From: an uncultured bacterium
Lineage (GTDB): Bacteria > Spirochaetota > UBA4802 > JAGODF01
Length of the DNA stretch: 41,371 nucleotides
Assembly (NCBI GenBank): GCA_937921485.1
Contig: CAKZSV010000064.1
Location: 1-41,371, forward strand
Reading direction: 5' to 3'
How positions within the stretch are numbered: the stretch's first letter is position 1; the number at the start of each line of letters is the position of its first letter. This document shows, piece after piece, positions 7,589 through 15,181 of this stretch. The notes below the pieces were generated by a model. It was given only the letters and a program-made list of their open reading frames with translations, did not search any database and was not told the DNA's origin. The translations under genes were made by a program, and so were the position numbers.

Positions 7589-8281
7589 ATGAAAACAACA
7601 CCCGGCACATTGTACATTATCGCCACACCCATCGGCAATCTTGAAGACATCACGCTGCGCGCGATTCGGATACTCCGCGAAGAAGTGAAGGCGGTATTCT
7701 GCGAGGACACCCGCCAGACGGGAAAGCTCCTTGCACATCTGGGGATCTCGCTGCCCCTGTACTCGCTGCATTCAAACTCCCCCGCTACAAAATACACGCG
7801 CGCGGTAGAATTTTTGCAGACGGGAAATTCGGCGGCCTATCTCACCGATTCCGGCACACCGGGAATTTCTGATCCCGGAAGCAAACTTGTGCGCACCTGC
7901 AGGGAAGCGGGAATTTCGGCAGTGCCCATTCCCGGCCCTTCCGCCCTTACGGCACTCCTATCTGTCTCGGGTTTTCCGGGGCGCAATGTCCTTTTTTTAG
8001 GCTTTTTAAGCAGAAAACCGGGCAAGCGCCGAAAAGAACTCGAAAGCATTATGGCACTTCACAGTGTGGGTGTGATATATGAATCTCCCCGCAGAATTCG
8101 GGCGCTCATAAAAGAAATACAAGAAATCCTTCCGGAAGCGCATGTGGTCATTGGAAGGGAGCTTACCAAGCTTCACGAAGAAATCATGTTCGGCACAATT
8201 GATGAAATCGCGCGCGATACTGAAACCATCGCGGAACGCGGTGAATTCGTTCTTGCAGTCCATGTCCATGAAAAAAATTAG
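7589..8281 (+). CDS. rsmI: 16S rRNA (cytidine1402-2'-O)-methyltransferase RsmI
   Basis: RsmI methylates the ribose of C1402 in the 30S decoding centre using S-adenosylmethionine. The 230-residue protein shows the tetrapyrrole-methylase-like fold motifs: LYIIATPIGNLEDIT at the N-terminus, FCEDTRQTGKLL, the binding loop DSGTPGISDPGSKLV and PIPGPSALTALLSVSGF. At about 230 residues it is shorter than E. coli RsmI, lacking most of the C-terminal extension, as in many other phyla. The short intergenic space to rsmA probably holds both divergent promoters. It is followed by the flgM unit, which has its own promoter, so rsmI is probably monocistronic. Confidence 0.95.
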   Translation: MKTTPGTLYIIATPIGNLEDITLRAIRILREEVKAVFCEDTRQTGKLLAHLGISLPLYSLHSNSPATKYTRAVEFLQTGNSAAYLTDSGTPGISDPGSKLVRTCREAGISAVPIPGPSALTALLSVSGFPGRNVLFLGFLSRKPGKRRKELESIMALHSVGVIYESPRRIRALIKEIQEILPEAHVVIGRELTKLHEEIMFGTIDEIARDTETIAERGEFVLAVHVHEKN

Positions 8282-8346
8282 CATATTTGTATTGAAAAAT
8301 CATCAAAATTTGTATATTTTTATTATTGATCGAAATGATTTTTTAT

Positions 8347-8373
8347 TAAAGAATTGACAAAATTAACCGATAT
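8347..8373 (+). promoter_or_regulatory. Sigma-28 (FliA/WhiG-type) promoter of flgM
   Basis: TAAA (8347-8350), 15 bases, then ACCGATAT (8366-8373). The consensus is TAAA-N15-GCCGATAA, so the -35 core and spacing are exact and the -10 matches at 6 of 8 positions. Transcription would start near 8380, just upstream of the flgM ATG at 8403. A TTGACA and a TATAAT also occur here but only 11 bases apart, too close for a sigma-70 pair. The site implies FlgM is expressed by the sigma factor it inhibits. Confidence 0.65.
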
Positions 8374-8402
8374 AATATGTAGATTATAAAAGGGTTAACG
8401 TC

Positions 8403-8702
8403 ATGGTGATAGACAAAATAGGAAATATCAACAATATCCAGGAACCCGGCCGCTCGAAGCCTGTTTCACGCACAAAAGAAACGGGAAGAAACGACAGCGT
8501 GGAAATCTCCGCCGAAGCAAAGCGCGCGGCTGAAAATCAGCAATACGTCCGGATCGCGCATGAAGCTACCGACGCCGAACGTGCTGCAAGAGTTCGCGAG
8601 ATTAAAGGGCAGATTGCCAACGGCACCTATAACCGCTTCGATGATGACCATGTGGTTGAAATGGTTGCGGACAGAATCGCGAGCTACCTGTTACGTAAAT
8701 AA
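8403..8702 (+). CDS. flgM: Anti-sigma-28 factor FlgM
   Basis: FlgM binds and inhibits the flagellar sigma factor until the hook-basal body is complete and it is exported. The 99-residue product has the typical unstructured, polar N-terminal half (with DSVEISAEAKR, the usual FlgM motif) and the C-terminal helical sigma-binding part ARVREIKGQIANGTY through VADRIASYLLRK. The gene stands alone with a sigma-28-type promoter in front and a terminator behind. Its target, the WhiG/FliA-type sigma factor, is at 22922-23722 in the same window. Confidence 0.85.
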   Translation: MVIDKIGNINNIQEPGRSKPVSRTKETGRNDSVEISAEAKRAAENQQYVRIAHEATDAERAARVREIKGQIANGTYNRFDDDHVVEMVADRIASYLLRK

Positions 8703-8730
8703 TTGTGCTACCTGGCTCACCGGAAAGAAA

Positions 8731-8758
8731 AGCGGAGTGTGAGACACCCGCTTTTTTT
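8731..8758 (+). terminator. Rho-independent terminator of flgM
   Basis: AGCGGAGTGT (8731-8740) pairs with ACACCCGCT (8744-8752) with one bulged A and a three-base loop, followed by seven T (8752-8758). It lies 28 nt after the flgM stop. Confidence 0.85.
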
Positions 8759-8858
8759 ATTGCCCGGTGGCTCATTCATGAACAAAATATTGAATAATCG
8801 CCTTCGTTGGGTCGATAGGTATAATGAATCACTTTGAAAATGTACTGCGGAAAATTCC

Positions 8859-10013
8859 ATGGACATCCTTCCTGAGTTTCACATACCCACGCAGATTTTT
8901 ATGAGGGACGATGTTCTTTCTGAGGTCGGCCCGATTGTGAAAGGTTTCGGGTCCCGGGCGATAATCGTCACTTCATCCCGCGAATTCGAAAGTTTTGAAA
9001 GAACCATCAACAGCATTGCCGCAAACCTTTCCCGCGCCGGAGTCAAAACGATAATCTATGATGAAATCGGCGAATCGATCAATACGGAAAAAATCGACTC
9101 GGCGGTGTATTTTATCAAGAAAACCATGTGCGATGTCATCATCGGTTTTGGAAGTTTAGATTCACTGCACGCCGCGAAGGCAATCGCCCTTTTAGTGAAT
9201 AACTATCTTTTCTGCGAAGAATTGTTTGATTATCCCGATGTTCATCAACCTGTAACCCTCATTACCATTCCGGCCTATCCCCTTTTTGGCTTTGAGATTA
9301 TCCCTATGTTTTTTATCAACGACATCCGGGAAAATGTGAAAAAATGCTACCAGAACAAATTGCTTTTCCCCACTGCGGCGGTTATCGATCCGAAAATATC
9401 CCTCGAAATCGATGAGGAAACCTCGGTAGGCGGAGCCATCAGTTCACTTGCAATCGCCACCGAAGCCGTCATCTCAAAGAAAAATAATGGCCTGGTGAAT
9501 ACTCTCGCGCTGCGGTCAATCGACCTGATCTTTAAAAATCTGCCGATCATCTACCGCGAACCGGGGAATGCAGCAGCGCGCAATCAACTCTCTCTCGCCT
9601 CAACGATGGCGGGAATTGCTTTTGCGATTGCCGACCTCTCTGTGACGCTTGCCATATCGCTCGCCATCAATTCAATTACGTCAATTTCCCTGATAAACGC
9701 AATGGGCCTCATTCTGCCGCACATCATGGAATATAACCTCACTTCATCGCCGGGTCGCTATGTGCAGATGTCGAAAGTGATGGATGAGGATGTTCGGGAC
9801 ATCACTGTCATTGAAGCTGCCATCAAAGCGGTTGAAGGAGTACGAAAGCTCGAGATGGAGATGGATGTGCCGCAGAGGCTTTCGCAATTCGAAATACCGA
9901 AAACAGAGCTTTCAAAAATCGCCGATATCGCCATCAACTATCCTTTTATTGAAAACGCTCCGCGCCCCCTTTCGAAAAATGAAATCGAAACCATTCTCAT
10001 TGCCGCGTACTGA
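8859..10013 (+). CDS. Iron-containing alcohol dehydrogenase homologue lacking all metal ligands
   Basis: The 384-residue protein follows the whole Fe-ADH fold: N-terminal dinucleotide-binding half (VIIGFGSLDS at 93-102 in place of GGGS.D), the helical half with AAVIDPKISL, and LPHIMEYN at 286-293. By my manual alignment the four residues that bind Fe/Zn in this family (Asp and His in DALTHAIEA, His in AHQLGG, His in the PHG turn) are S195, I199, L268 and L278 here. It is therefore unlikely to be a metal-dependent dehydrogenase and may bind a nucleotide or partner instead. Its stop is 2 nt before larB, so it is co-transcribed with the nickel-pincer cofactor genes. The start ATG at 8859 has no strong Shine-Dalgarno site. 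The family is clear, the function is open. Confidence 0.8.
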   Translation: MDILPEFHIPTQIFMRDDVLSEVGPIVKGFGSRAIIVTSSREFESFERTINSIAANLSRAGVKTIIYDEIGESINTEKIDSAVYFIKKTMCDVIIGFGSLDSLHAAKAIALLVNNYLFCEELFDYPDVHQPVTLITIPAYPLFGFEIIPMFFINDIRENVKKCYQNKLLFPTAAVIDPKISLEIDEETSVGGAISSLAIATEAVISKKNNGLVNTLALRSIDLIFKNLPIIYREPGNAAARNQLSLASTMAGIAFAIADLSVTLAISLAINSITSISLINAMGLILPHIMEYNLTSSPGRYVQMSKVMDEDVRDITVIEAAIKAVEGVRKLEMEMDVPQRLSQFEIPKTELSKIADIAINYPFIENAPRPLSKNEIETILIAAY

Positions 10014-10015
10014 CA

Positions 10016-10789
10016 ATGGACAGAGAACTAATCATATCGCTCATCAAACGCATTAAAGAGGGCTGTATTTCCGAAGAAGAAGCCGCGGAAACAATTGCGC
10101 ATTTCCCGTTCGAAAACATCGGCTTCGCGATGGTTGACCATCACCGCGCCGTTCGATGGGGTTTTCCGGAAATAATATTTTGTCAGGGCAAAACGCCTCA
10201 GCAGGTGCGAGATATAGCTCTGCGGATTGTTACTAAGGGATGTGACCTTCTTGCAACACGGGCAAATGATGCGGTGTGGGAAGCCGTCGCTTCCACAATT
10301 CCCCGGGCGCGGTATAACCCCTCCGCCAGGACCATCACCCTGCTTCAGCAAAATAAACCTCAGATTGCCGGGAAAGTACCCATAGTGACGGCCGGGACAG
10401 CGGATATGCCGGTGGCGGAAGAGGCTCGCGAATGCGCCAGGGCGCTTCGCCTTGATTCGGACATCATTGCAGATGTGGGTGTAGCAGGCATCCACAGAAT
10501 TTTATCTCATCGCGATGTGCTGGATGCAGCATCAGTGCTCATTGTCGTTGCGGGAATGGAAGGTGCCCTTCCGTCAGTGGTCGCGGGCATGGTGCGCTGT
10601 CCCGTGATTGCGGTACCCACTTCAGTGGGATACGGCGCGTCATTCGGGGGCATCACTCCCCTTCTTGCGATGCTGAACTCCTGTGTTCCCGGCATTGCGG
10701 TGATGAATATCGACAACGGTCTGGGAGCTGCGTTTCTTGCATTCCGGATTCTGACTACTGCATCCGGGGTACACAATGACAGCAGGTAA
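10016..10789 (+). CDS. larB: Nickel pincer cofactor biosynthesis protein LarB
   Basis: LarB carboxylates and hydrolyses nicotinic acid adenine dinucleotide to pyridinium-3,5-biscarboxylate mononucleotide, the first step to the nickel-pincer nucleotide of lactate racemase and related enzymes. The 257-residue product has the N-terminal helical part with FARVDHHR-like AMVDHHRAVRWGFPEIIFCQGKT pattern (split: AMVDHHRAVRW, GFPEIIFCQGK) and the C-terminal PurE-like domain with VTAGTADMPVAEEA, VVAGMEGALPSVVAG and PVIAVPTSVGYG. It overlaps the following larC gene by 14 bp and follows the Fe-ADH-like gene by 2 nt. The third enzyme, LarE, and any racemase are not in the window. Confidence 0.92.
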   Translation: MDRELIISLIKRIKEGCISEEEAAETIAHFPFENIGFAMVDHHRAVRWGFPEIIFCQGKTPQQVRDIALRIVTKGCDLLATRANDAVWEAVASTIPRARYNPSARTITLLQQNKPQIAGKVPIVTAGTADMPVAEEARECARALRLDSDIIADVGVAGIHRILSHRDVLDAASVLIVVAGMEGALPSVVAGMVRCPVIAVPTSVGYGASFGGITPLLAMLNSCVPGIAVMNIDNGLGAAFLAFRILTTASGVHNDSR

Positions 10790-11945
10790 AACCGTTTTTT
10801 TCGATGTGCGTTTCGGTGCTTCGGGCGATATGCTTCTTGCATCCCTTATTGACGCCGGTCTTCCAATTGATACACTTACATCTGCGCTCTCATCAATTCC
10901 CGTAGATGGCTGGACGATGGAGGCGAAAAAAATCGTGCGGAATCACTTTGCGGGCACGCAGCTTTTTGTCACATGCGCTGAAGAAGCTTCAGAGCGCACG
11001 CTTTCACAGATTGTTGTGATGCTTGAAAAAAGCTCCCTCAGCCAGCGCGCAAAGAACAATGCTATTAATACTTTCAACACGCTTGCCCGCGCAGAGTCGA
11101 AGGTGCATGGAATAACCCCGGAGGAAGTGCACTTCCATGAAATAGGTGCCGTGGACAGCATCATTGACATTGCCGGATTTTGCGCGGCGATGGACATACA
11201 GGGTCTTGAAAAAATTCTCTACAGCGAGATTCCTCTGAGCAGGGGATGTATTGCGACTCACCATGGACAACTTCCCCTCCCTTCGCCGGCAGTGAGTGAA
11301 TTGGCGCGAGGCGATAGGGTGGTTTTCACCGAACATGAAGGTGAACTTATCACTCCTACCGCTGTTGCTCTTTTACGGACGCTTGGAACACAGAATATCG
11401 GAAGTATGGCGCAGGGCACATTGCTTTTCACCGGAAGGGGGTTTGGAACGCGCGAGTATGGATTTCCTTCTTTTACGAGGGCGTTCATCCTTGAAGAAAA
11501 TATCGCCGAGGGAGACCTGCTGGTGGAAATTACCTGTGCAATCGACGACATGAACCCGCAATTATTTCCGCATGTGTCGGAAAAGCTATTCGCCGAAGGA
11601 GCGCTTGATGCATATTTTACGCCCCTTCTGATGAAAAAAGGTCGTCCTGGATTTCTTCTTACCGTACTGTGCACTCCCGATAAAGAAGAAAGCTTGAAAT
11701 ACATCATCTTTCATGAAACATCCACCATCGGCGTTCGGATTCAGACTACCAGGAGAGAAAAGCTTTCACGAAGTATAGAAGAAATACAGTTAGAAGGCTT
11801 CTGCATCAGGATTAAAATATCGCGATATCGCGATGAAATCATGAATGTAAAGCCCGAATACGAAGACATAAAAAAAATCGCCGATGCAACAGGAAAATCA
11901 GTGAAAGAATTAATGGAAAAAGCCCTGGTAGCCTGCCGACGGTAG
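10776..11945 (+). CDS. larC: Nickel insertion protein LarC (single frame)
   Basis: LarC inserts nickel into pyridinium-3,5-bisthiocarboxylate mononucleotide in a CTP-dependent reaction, finishing the pincer cofactor. Motifs seen: FFDVRFGASGDMLLASLIDAG at the N-terminus (as FFDVRFGASGDM then LLASLIDAG), EEVHFHEIGAVDSIIDI, CIATHHGQLPLPSPA, and a C-terminal nucleotide-binding half with ITCAIDDMNPQ. In Lactiplantibacillus plantarum larC is made by programmed frameshifting from two frames; here it is one uninterrupted frame of 389 codons. It overlaps larB by 14 bp. The last codons (ALVACRR) lie in the first partial unit of the 64-bp tandem array downstream, so the C-terminus may vary if the array changes. 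Confidence 0.9.
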   Translation: MTAGKTVFFDVRFGASGDMLLASLIDAGLPIDTLTSALSSIPVDGWTMEAKKIVRNHFAGTQLFVTCAEEASERTLSQIVVMLEKSSLSQRAKNNAINTFNTLARAESKVHGITPEEVHFHEIGAVDSIIDIAGFCAAMDIQGLEKILYSEIPLSRGCIATHHGQLPLPSPAVSELARGDRVVFTEHEGELITPTAVALLRTLGTQNIGSMAQGTLLFTGRGFGTREYGFPSFTRAFILEENIAEGDLLVEITCAIDDMNPQLFPHVSEKLFAEGALDAYFTPLLMKKGRPGFLLTVLCTPDKEESLKYIIFHETSTIGVRIQTTRREKLSRSIEEIQLEGFCIRIKISRYRDEIMNVKPEYEDIKKIADATGKSVKELMEKALVACRR

Positions 11946-12262
11946 GGTCAGTGCTCCTTCGCGCAGCGACCGCCGATGGTGCCGCAATCTCAGCAGCGCA
12001 GTGTCGGTGGGGTTGGTGCTGGTAGCGCACGAACCGCCGTTGGTGCTGCAATCTCAGCAGCGCAGTGTCGGTGGGGTTGTTGCTGATAGCGCACGAACCG
12101 CCGTTGGTGCTGCAATCGCAGTAGCGCAGAGTCGGTGAAGTTAGTGCTGATAGCGCAGCGACCGCCGATGGTGCAGCAATCTCAGCAGCTCAACATCGGT
12201 GAGGTTAGTGCTGGTAGCGCACGAACCCCTGATTGTACCGCAGATTCAGTAGCCTGCCGACA
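11928..12262 (+). repeat. 64-bp tandem repeat array, about five units
   Basis: The motif gcgca recurs at 11961, 12025, 12089, 12153 and 12217, exactly 64 bp apart, with flanking text (accgccgttggtgctgcaat, then cagcagcgcag, then tcggtg) largely conserved. The 13-mer gtagcctgccgac marks both ends (11928-11940 and 12249-12261, 321 bp apart), so the array starts inside the end of larC and ends 8 bp before the cheW stop. Each unit can form a GCTGC/GCAGC hairpin. Units differ by several substitutions, so it is not very recent. It lies between convergent genes and could also stop transcription. Confidence 0.85.
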
Positions 12263-12268
12263 AAAGCC

Positions 12269-12739
12269 TCACGCGCTCACCAGCAGTTTCAGCTCTTCCG
12301 GAGAAAAAATCTTGTCGATATCCAAAACGACCACATACCCTTGATTGTGCTTTGCCACTCCGATGATGTACCGGCCGGATATGCCTTTGATTATTGGCGG
12401 CGGGGGCTCTATGCTGGCTGCATCAAATTTCACCACATGGCTGACGGTATCGATTGCCAGGCCGATCTGTTTTCCGAAAATATCCACCACAATCGCCCGT
12501 TTATCTCCTTCCTTTTCATCAGCCTGCTGATTAAACCTTCTGGCAAGATTCACAATCGGAATGACTTTGCCGCGAAGGTCGATGACCCCCATGATAAAAG
12601 GAGCCGACTTGGGGAGTTTGGTGACTTTGGGCAGTTTGAGAATCTCTTGAACTTTTAAAATTTCGATACCGTATTCTTCGCTTCCAACCTTAAAACAAAC
12701 GACCTGAATGGAATCAAGCAGTTTGGCTTCTTTTTCCAT
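12269..12739 (-). CDS. cheW: Chemotaxis coupling protein CheW
   Basis: CheW links chemoreceptors to the CheA kinase at the receptor arrays. The 156-residue product starts with VVCFKVGSEEYGIEILKVQEIL and contains KSAPFIMGVIDLRGKVIPIVNLARRF and LAIDTVSHVVKF, the usual CheW core of two SH3-like beta barrels. It is a single-domain form of normal length. It stands alone: the next minus-strand gene upstream ends 147 bp away, and a GC-rich hairpin (CGGCGC/GCGCCG, about 12789-12805) lies in between. Downstream it runs into the tandem array and convergent larC. Confidence 0.93.
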   Translation of the reverse strand: MEKEAKLLDSIQVVCFKVGSEEYGIEILKVQEILKLPKVTKLPKSAPFIMGVIDLRGKVIPIVNLARRFNQQADEKEGDKRAIVVDIFGKQIGLAIDTVSHVVKFDAASIEPPPPIIKGISGRYIIGVAKHNQGYVVVLDIDKIFSPEELKLLVSA

Positions 12740-12886
12740 GGTTAAAAACCATCCGGTAAATAAAATCGCACTCTCACGGCTTTTAGCTTCGGCGCCTCAT
12801 GCGCCGGATCATCTGCAATCAATATGATACATACGCTGATGTTTTTCAATAATAAAATTATCCAAATACCAAAAAACTCGCTGTTC

Positions 12887-13603
12887 TCAGCGGTAATAGT
12901 ATCCGTAGAAATACAGCCACCCTCCGGCAATGATAAACGCAATGATTTTCGGGAAAAACGGATCACGTCTTCTTAGAAAGATATCCGCTCCGCCAATACA
13001 TATGCCGAAACAGGCGGAAATGATGCCCGAGGCATAGAAATCATAAAAGTAGAGATAAACGCCGGATACAATCATCGCGCCAATAAGCATATCGATCACG
13101 TCAATAAGCTGCAGTCGAAAAAACAGCTTAATCGCCTCTTTTCTCGATACCCCTCCGTAGTCTTCGGGCCTGAAATAGCGCTTCCTCGTCCTTTCAAGCA
13201 CCATACGCCTTTCAGCGCTTCGCTGGGCATCTCCTTTGGCGCCGATACCATAATTTTCATTGATAAGCTTCAAGACTTCGCGATTGCCGATAGCGCCAAA
13301 AAGCTCTGCTCGCTGCCCGAATTTATTGCTGAGGCTTACCGGCCTGCCTGTCTGAGCATTCTTTTCTGCGGTTATTCTGCCGCCTGCAATGACGGCATAA
13401 TACGGTATCCCGCCTTCTGATGCGTCTTCAATGTAGAGACGAACACGCTTCTCCTTGGTGTTATAATCCACGCGCAGATAATCACCATTGTCGTCTGTCA
13501 TATACAGCGTCCTGGTATACCCCCGGATTTCAGAAGGCCTTCTTTTCCAGTGATGCTCAACGGCATCAACGACGCCGCTTTTGGCTGTGGTTTTTCTTTT
13601 CAT
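12887..13603 (-). CDS. Hypothetical protein with C-terminal membrane segments
   Basis: The 238-residue product is not one I recognise. Residues 1-155 are soluble and charged, with a beta-rich start (GYTRTLYMTDDNGDYLRV, RVRLYIEDASEG) and a basic region RSAERRMVLERTRKR. Residues about 158-235 contain three to four hydrophobic segments rich in Y and F (IDMLIGAMIVSGVYLYFYDF, ISACFGICIGGADIF, IIAFIIAGGWLYFYGYYY). This suggests a cytoplasmic domain anchored by a small membrane domain. It is preceded by the 29-residue basic protein and its terminator and followed by cheW; no operon link is strong. Confidence 0.6.
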   Translation of the reverse strand: MKRKTTAKSGVVDAVEHHWKRRPSEIRGYTRTLYMTDDNGDYLRVDYNTKEKRVRLYIEDASEGGIPYYAVIAGGRITAEKNAQTGRPVSLSNKFGQRAELFGAIGNREVLKLINENYGIGAKGDAQRSAERRMVLERTRKRYFRPEDYGGVSRKEAIKLFFRLQLIDVIDMLIGAMIVSGVYLYFYDFYASGIISACFGICIGGADIFLRRRDPFFPKIIAFIIAGGWLYFYGYYYR

Positions 13604-13663
13604 TCCCTTTCACTCACTGCCCCTACGATATCCACATATACAGCATGTTCTCGCATTTATCAA

Positions 13664-13698
13664 TAAAAAAAATTGGCCCGAAAAATAAACGCGCCAAT
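13664..13698 (-). terminator. Rho-independent terminator (possibly bidirectional)
   Basis: ATTGGC and GCCAAT (13672-13677 and 13693-13698) form a 6-bp stem. On the minus strand it is followed by seven T (13671-13665); on the plus strand by cttttttag. It lies downstream of the small basic protein gene. The roughly 95 bp between that stop and this stem can form further hairpins (for example CTGGCAG with CTGTCAG). Confidence 0.6.
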
Positions 13699-13796
13699 CT
13701 TTTTTAGCCTTCTCACCAGGGAACCTCCGGGCAACAGCAATCAATGGCCCGCCTGACAGCAGAAACTGCCAGTGCCCCCATGCCGCAGATATGACA

Positions 13797-13886
13797 TTAT
13801 TTCTTCTTATGTCGGTTAAGTCTTCTTCTTTTCTTCCGCTTGTGATTGGCTATTTTTTTACGCTTCTGTTTTCTGCCGCAACCCAT
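13797..13886 (-). CDS. AURKAIP1/COX24-type small basic protein (29 residues)
   Basis: The minus strand reads ATG at 13886 to TAA at 13797, with GAGGAG nine bases upstream. The product begins MGCGRKQKRKKIANHK and ends RRRLNRHKKK; 18 of 29 residues are K or R. The KRKKIANHKRKKRRR-like core resembles the AURKAIP1/COX24 (DUF1713) motif, whose mitochondrial member mS38 is a small-subunit ribosomal protein; short bacterial relatives are predicted ribosome-associated proteins. It is too short for routine gene calling. The spacing, Shine-Dalgarno site and downstream terminator support a real gene. The name is a pattern match by eye; a role at the ribosome is inferred. Confidence 0.7.
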   Translation of the reverse strand: MGCGRKQKRKKIANHKRKKRRRLNRHKKK

Positions 13887-13971
13887 ACAATGTGCTCCTC
13901 GATTTTCAATAAATCATAATTAAAATATCCGATGAACATCATCGGAAATGCTGTACACCCAATGGTATACC

Positions 13972-13995
13972 AAAAAGAAAAATGCCGGACGGCAT
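13972..13995 (-). terminator. Rho-independent terminator after the SPFH protein gene
   Basis: On the minus strand ATGCC-GTCC-GGCAT (13995-13982) is followed by TTTTTCTTTTT. It sits 64 bp after the stop of the SPFH gene and probably ends the long upstream minus-strand unit. A second small inverted repeat, CCGATG/CATCGG (13929-13945), follows. Confidence 0.7.
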
Positions 13996-14059
13996 GCAGG
14001 AACGATATACTCACGCCGCATAAAAAAAGCGATTCGCTGTGCCGACCAGGCTTTCACTG

Positions 14060-14935
14060 TCAGCGCAGATTATCCACATCCCCCCGAGCTTTCGGCGAAG
14101 ATCCCTTCTCGGAAAAATCAAGACCAAACGGCATACCCGTTCGATCGGGGGCAATGATCGTAGCGACATTCTTTGAAAAACCCGTAATATACAAATACTT
14201 CAAAAGATCAGGATTGTTCTTAACCACTTTCGCGATCTCGCGTAAATTTTCCAAATACTTTTTTTGTTCTATTTCATCTTTCTTCAATTTAATTTCCAGA
14301 AGCATCTGTTCTTTTTTGCTGTCATTTTCGATCTTACGAAAATCAGCGGCAAGCGCGAGCCCTTCCCGGTAGATCTCAAATGGCGGCACACGCAACGGAC
14401 CAACAAGCGATGCCTCGTATAACTTCACTCCCATCGCGCCAATTCGTTTTTTTACGGTATCGAACCCCCTGGTTATCACGCTTTCAGCGTTTATTTCCAG
14501 TTTTTTAGTATCATATACCGGTGAAAGGAAGGGAAGCATCTCCGCTTCAAAACTGTCCCTGCACATGGATTTAAGAAAAGCCACGAGAGATTCTTTGCTG
14601 AGGAGGATATCATCGCGGGTGTTCTCAGGATCGAGTTCATATTTTCCCTGAACCTTCATTTCCACCGCATAATGACGGCTTTCAACATCCGCAAGGCCCG
14701 GCAATGGCACGCGAACATCAATGATTACCGTCCCTCGAATTCTGCCGTACGCCACGGAATTTTTCCAGAATGCGGCGTTGCGCGGAACAAAATTGTAGCC
14801 GGGCCCGAAGACGCTCACAACCTCTCCATTTTCACGATCGACAAGAATACCGTATTCACCGTCCTTAACTTTAAAAACAGTGAAATACGCCCCAAAAGCG
14901 AAAAGGACCAGCAGTGCAATAACAAATACTTTCAT
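14060..14935 (-). CDS. SPFH/band-7-like membrane-anchored protein
   Basis: The 291-residue protein has one N-terminal membrane segment (VFVIALLVLFAFGAYFTVF, residues 3-21), then the beta-rich start of an SPFH domain: VKDGEYGILVDRENGEVVSVFGPGYNFVPRN (as VKDGEYGILVDRENGEV then FGPGYNFVP), typical of proteins that place the domain just past a signal anchor. Residues about 210-245 (RKIENDSKKEQMLLEIKLKK onward) form a charged helix or coiled coil, as in prohibitins and HflK/HflC. SPFH proteins assemble into membrane rings or microdomains. The gene follows hfq by 12 bp, which recalls the hfq-hflX-hflK-hflC neighbourhood of other bacteria, but this is a single, divergent member. No precise function is claimed. 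Confidence 0.75.
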   Translation of the reverse strand: MKVFVIALLVLFAFGAYFTVFKVKDGEYGILVDRENGEVVSVFGPGYNFVPRNAAFWKNSVAYGRIRGTVIIDVRVPLPGLADVESRHYAVEMKVQGKYELDPENTRDDILLSKESLVAFLKSMCRDSFEAEMLPFLSPVYDTKKLEINAESVITRGFDTVKKRIGAMGVKLYEASLVGPLRVPPFEIYREGLALAADFRKIENDSKKEQMLLEIKLKKDEIEQKKYLENLREIAKVVKNNPDLLKYLYITGFSKNVATIIAPDRTGMPFGLDFSEKGSSPKARGDVDNLR

Positions 14936-14947
14936 AGAAGTGATGTC

Positions 14948-15181
14948 TTACTCTTCTTCTTCCTTGTACTGGATGGGGCGGATGGGTACAATCGTCGAAA
15001 CGGCGTGCTTATAGATGAGATTCTGCCGTTTGTCCACTTCAATCAGCACGGTAAAATTGTCGAAGCTTAAGACCCTGCCTTTAATAGGTACCCCATTCAT
15101 GAGGAAGATGGTAATTTCGATTTTCTCCTTCCGAGCAATGTTGAGAAAATGATCCTGCAAATTTTTTCCCTGTTTGGCCAT
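14948..15181 (-). CDS. hfq: RNA chaperone Hfq
   Basis: Hfq forms a hexameric Sm-like ring that binds small RNAs and mRNAs. The 77-residue product carries the whole Sm core: LQDHFLNIARKEKIEITIFLMNG (N-terminal helix LQDHFLNIARKEK and first strand), VPIKGRVLSFDNFTVLIE (Sm1) and the Sm2 motif YKHAVSTI with the YKH residues of the proximal RNA site. The C-terminal tail is short and acidic (EEEE), as in many non-enteric Hfq. It follows miaA by 100 bp, the classical miaA-hfq pairing. AAGGTG precedes the ATG as ribosome binding site. Confidence 0.95.
   Translation of the reverse strand: MAKQGKNLQDHFLNIARKEKIEITIFLMNGVPIKGRVLSFDNFTVLIEVDKRQNLIYKHAVSTIVPIRPIQYKEEEE

Noticed and set aside
8354..8376. 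TTGACA and TATAAT before flgM as sigma-70 promoter
   Set aside because: Only 11 bases separate them; the sigma-28 reading with correct 15-base spacing is better.
11928..12262. CRISPR-like array
   Set aside because: Units follow without unique spacers and differ throughout; this is an ordinary tandem repeat.
12742..12966. Minus-strand frame of 74 codons before cheW
   Set aside because: It overlaps the 238-residue gene in another phase and has no ribosome binding site or family signal.
13700..13796. Possible small RNA such as SRP RNA or 6S between the basic-protein gene and its terminator
   Set aside because: Some hairpins exist, but the conserved SRP loop motif and a 6S-like bubble are not seen.
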